From Gilvimarinus algae (GTDB lineage: Bacteria > Pseudomonadota > Gammaproteobacteria > Pseudomonadales > Cellvibrionaceae), in contig NZ_JAULRT010000059.1 of assembly GCF_030518215.1 (NCBI RefSeq), positions 226,891-290,890 on the forward strand: a stretch of 64,000 nucleotides of DNA, read 5' to 3'. Shown piece after piece: positions 61,801-64,000 of the stretch; the stretch's first letter is position 1; each line of letters begins with the position of its first letter. The notes beneath the pieces were generated by a model. That model worked only from the letters and a program-made list of their open reading frames with translations, did not search any database and was not told the origin of the DNA. A program made the position numbers and the translations under genes.

Positions 61801-62733
61801 TTAAAGCATTGATTGAATCCAGGACTGGTACAGCGGCAGCCCGATAATAACGTTTATGGGGAAGGTTACCCCAAGCGATGCGAGCATGGCCAAACCGATG
61901 TCCGCCTTGGGTACGGCCGCGCGTATCGCCACCGGCGCGGCAATGTACGAGGCACTGGCGGTAAGCGCGGCCAGCGCCAGTATGCTGCCGGCCGGGAGGT
62001 TCAGCGCTAAGCCGGTAGCAATACCCAGCCAGGCGAGGCCAAAAGGGGCCGCCGCGGCAAAGATCAGCAGGCGCCACTGGTGCACCGGCAGGGGTACGCA
62101 GGCGCGGGCCGTGCAGATCCCCATTTCCAGTAAAAACAGAGCCAGAAAGGTTTTAAAGCCGCCGATCAATGCGGGGGTGATGGGTTCGAGACCGACGGGC
62201 CCATAGAGCCAGCCGATAATAATACCGCCGGTCAGTAACAGAACGCTACGGCTGGTCAGCGCTTCGTGCACTACGGCAAAAGTGCTTTGGGTTTGGTTGC
62301 CCAACCGCTGATGCCACAGCAGCATGACGATCAGCGCGGGCAGCTCCAGCAAGACGAGATAGAGGGTGGTTTCCGGGGCGATGGGCAATTGCGACTGGGC
62401 AATCAGCGCGAGGGCGACCGCAAAGGTGCCCGCACTGACCGAGCCATAGTGAGCGGCGATGCTCACGGCGTTTTCGGTGCTCAGCTGCACCAGGCGGCGC
62501 AGTATGGGGTAAATCAGCAGCGGAATCAGTACCCCCAAAGAGGCGATGGGCAGCAGTTGATACAGCATGCCCCACTCGGCGCGGCCGTGCAGGGCCATGC
62601 CGCCCTTGAGACCGAGCGCGAGCATCAGCAGTATCGACAGGGTTTCGTAGACGGCGGAGGGCACTCGCAGGTCGGATTTGAGCAAGCCGGCCACCAGCCC
62701 GAGCAAAAAGAAAACGATCACAATATCTGGCAC
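61801..62733 (-). CDS. sbtA: Sodium-dependent bicarbonate transporter SbtA family
   Basis: Polytopic membrane protein of 310 residues, about ten helices, from GTG 62733 preceded by AGGAG six bases away; longer readings are open but unlikely. It contains VIVFFLLGLVAGLLKSDLRV and SILLMLALGLKGGMALHG, the SbtA signature, then IAAHYGSVSAGTFAVALALI and LTASASYIAAPVAIRAAVP. In cyanobacteria SbtA is a high-affinity Na+/HCO3- symporter. It is the first gene of an apparent operon with purE and purK. It is divergent from a LysR regulator. Confidence 0.92.
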   Translation of the reverse strand: MPDIVIVFFLLGLVAGLLKSDLRVPSAVYETLSILLMLALGLKGGMALHGRAEWGMLYQLLPIASLGVLIPLLIYPILRRLVQLSTENAVSIAAHYGSVSAGTFAVALALIAQSQLPIAPETTLYLVLLELPALIVMLLWHQRLGNQTQSTFAVVHEALTSRSVLLLTGGIIIGWLYGPVGLEPITPALIGGFKTFLALFLLEMGICTARACVPLPVHQWRLLIFAAAAPFGLAWLGIATGLALNLPAGSILALAALTASASYIAAPVAIRAAVPKADIGLAMLASLGVTFPINVIIGLPLYQSWIQSML

Positions 62734-62975
62734 TGGGTTCTCCTGTGGGTCTGGCGTCCAAACACATGGTCCGGCGCGGTGTGAATGTCGCCCCATCGCG
62801 GGCGGGTGTGAGACACCCCGGGTGTTAAGCACGAGCCTTTGGTTGGCGGTGGCGTGTGACGGCGCCGGCCGATATCCGTGCTCCACAGCGCCGGGTTGTC
62901 GGGTGTGGCGATTATGCAAAAATCGGGGTATATTTAATAATTAAAGTTTTAATAGTTTGGTATAGATATTTATCT

Positions 62976-63863
62976 ATGGATGTCAGAAAGGTCAGTTTTC
63001 GGTTGCTGCAGGTGTTTGTCCAGGTGGTGCAGTCTGGCAGCATTTCCCAGGCCGCCCGCGTGCTGCATCTGACCCAGCCCACGGTGTCCATGCAGCTGAA
63101 GAAACTGTCTGACAACATCGGCGAGACGCTACTGGTGACCCAAAACAACCGGCAGGTGACTACGGTGGCCGGCGATGAAGTCTATTCCGCCGCCTGCGAT
63201 GTTCTCGGCCGGTTTGAAGAGTTAAACGATACCCTGCAGCAGGCCCGCAAGGGGTACCGCGGCCGCATCAACCTCGCCATCGTCACCACCGCCAAGTATT
63301 TGCTGCCGCGCATACTCACAGGCTTTTGCCAGTCGCACCCGGATGTGGACGTCACCTTAAGCGTGGGTAACCGCGCCCAGATTTTAGAGAAGTTTTACCA
63401 ACACGCGAGCGACCTTTACCTGTTCAGTCATCCGCCGTCCGGGCGGCTGGTAAGGGCGGTGCCCATTGCCAGTAATCCGTTGCATTTAATCGCGCCGAAA
63501 AACCACTGGGCGGCGGGTAAGCGCGAGCTAAAATTCAAAGAATTGGAGGACGAGCGATTCTTGCTGCGAGAGCAGGGCTCGGCAACGCGCATGGCGTTTG
63601 AGTCCTGGCTGAGCTCCGAGGGCCACGAGCTGCACAACACGCTGCAAATTGAAAGCAACGAGGCCATACGTCTCTCGGTTGCCTCTGGCCTGGGGCTGTC
63701 GGTCTTGAGTGGGCATACCCTGCAAGAGGGCAAGGATAAAGTCGCCTATCTGAAACTGGAGGGTTTTCCTCTGGCCAGCAACTGGTTTTTGGTGAGTCGG
63801 CGGGATTTGCGTTTGTCGGCAGCGGCTCAGGAGTTTGAGCGCTATGTCTGTGAGGCCATCTAG
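62976..63863 (+). CDS. LysR-family transcription regulator (CbbR/CmpR-like)
   Basis: The protein has 295 residues from ATG 62976. The HTH is FVQVVQSGSISQAARVLHLT followed by QPTVSMQLKKLSDNIGETLL. The effector domain follows from about residue 90 with RINLAIVTTAKYLLPRILTG. The sequence style is that of CbbR/CmpR regulators of carbon-concentrating genes. It is divergent from sbtA-purE-purK, and the 242-base gap includes AT-rich repeats (TATTTAATAATTAAAG) that may be its sites. It is probably the regulator of the bicarbonate operon. Confidence 0.88.
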   Translation: MDVRKVSFRLLQVFVQVVQSGSISQAARVLHLTQPTVSMQLKKLSDNIGETLLVTQNNRQVTTVAGDEVYSAACDVLGRFEELNDTLQQARKGYRGRINLAIVTTAKYLLPRILTGFCQSHPDVDVTLSVGNRAQILEKFYQHASDLYLFSHPPSGRLVRAVPIASNPLHLIAPKNHWAAGKRELKFKELEDERFLLREQGSATRMAFESWLSSEGHELHNTLQIESNEAIRLSVASGLGLSVLSGHTLQEGKDKVAYLKLEGFPLASNWFLVSRRDLRLSAAAQEFERYVCEAI

Positions 63864-63892
63864 GGCCTGTTCACACTAATTATATGCAGCCT

Positions 63893-63991
63893 GTTGTGAC
63901 TAAAAATTTACCAATCAAGGCGTGAGGAGAGAGGTTTGGTCACTCCAAATGAACGACGAGCAACGTGGAGTGGTGAATTTTTAGCCACAAC
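63893..63991. repeat. Inverted-repeat element at the window end
   Basis: GTTGTGACTAAAAATTTACC (63893-63912) and its complement at 63972-63991 match in 18 of 20 bases and enclose 59 bases with a nested CACTCC/GGAGTG arm. The size and symmetry suggest a small palindromic repeat or miniature element, or the edge of a larger element beyond the window. No coding region is visible in it. Confidence 0.55.
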
Positions 63992-64000
63992 CCGAAGGGC

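Noticed and set aside
1..64000. CRISPR arrays, tRNA or rRNA genes, intact transposases, integrase
   Set aside because: Looked for regularly spaced repeats, tRNA-like cloverleaf ends and transposase or tyrosine-recombinase motifs; none was found.

Overview
The window looks like chromosome of a free-living, probably marine or estuarine gammaproteobacterium of the Cellvibrionales/Pseudomonas-like kind. The signs are the pyrC-rnt-motY neighbourhood, sdhE-ygfX/nadB/rpoE-rseA-rseB-rseC synteny, an ANR/FNR regulator, a complete MSHA-type pilus locus and a high-GC coding style. No rRNA, tRNA, CRISPR array or intact transposase gene was seen. The species assignment is inference.

Layout. Positions 1-4940 hold the end of a MaoC-type hydratase gene, rnt and pyrC on the minus strand, then motY and a DegP/MucD-type periplasmic protease with a sigma-E-like promoter. 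Positions 5032-10625 hold sdhE-ygfX, nadB (minus) and the envelope-stress operon rpoE-rseA-rseB-rseC, which has a very good sigma-E autoregulatory promoter. Positions 10664-12736 hold a glycosyltransferase-like gene with a PAP2 phosphatase, and dgkA. Positions 12825-21533 hold two complete RND efflux pairs in tandem (adaptor plus permease, twice) with no outer-membrane channel gene. Positions 21593-31524 are a housekeeping patchwork: bolA-like, trhO, two uncharacterised genes, DUF4202 with an FNR regulator, a cold-shock protein, glutamine cyclotransferase, DUF502, ComFB, mnmC, two flavodoxin-like genes and trmL.

Positions 31820-48717 are one long, tightly packed MSHA pilus operon: mshI, a PilN-like gene, J, K, L, M, N, E, G, F, A, C, D, O, P, Q. 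The inner-membrane platform, secretin, ATPases, major pilin, minor pilins and a giant MshQ-type tip candidate are all present. mshB is absent. Its 5' region can fold into a nested multi-stem structure that no known gene explains. Positions 48909-52822 encode an assimilatory nitrate reductase pair (FAD electron-transfer protein and molybdopterin catalytic subunit).

Positions 52823-60150 form an accessory island: about 1 kb without genes, then small AT-rich genes for membrane or unknown proteins separated by degenerate integron attC-like elements, a truncated lipoprotein gene, and an isolated spike / PAAR / RhiA-like module that resembles the tip of a contractile injection system. The island ends at a perfect 16-bp hairpin.

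Positions 60218-63863 hold sbtA-purE-purK as an apparent operon. It couples a bicarbonate importer to the purine step that consumes bicarbonate, with a divergent LysR regulator. The last 100 bases form an inverted-repeat element.

The best candidates for something undescribed are the isolated spike/PAAR/RhiA-like module, the structured leader before the MSHA operon, the cassette-like island, and the sbtA-purEK coupling.
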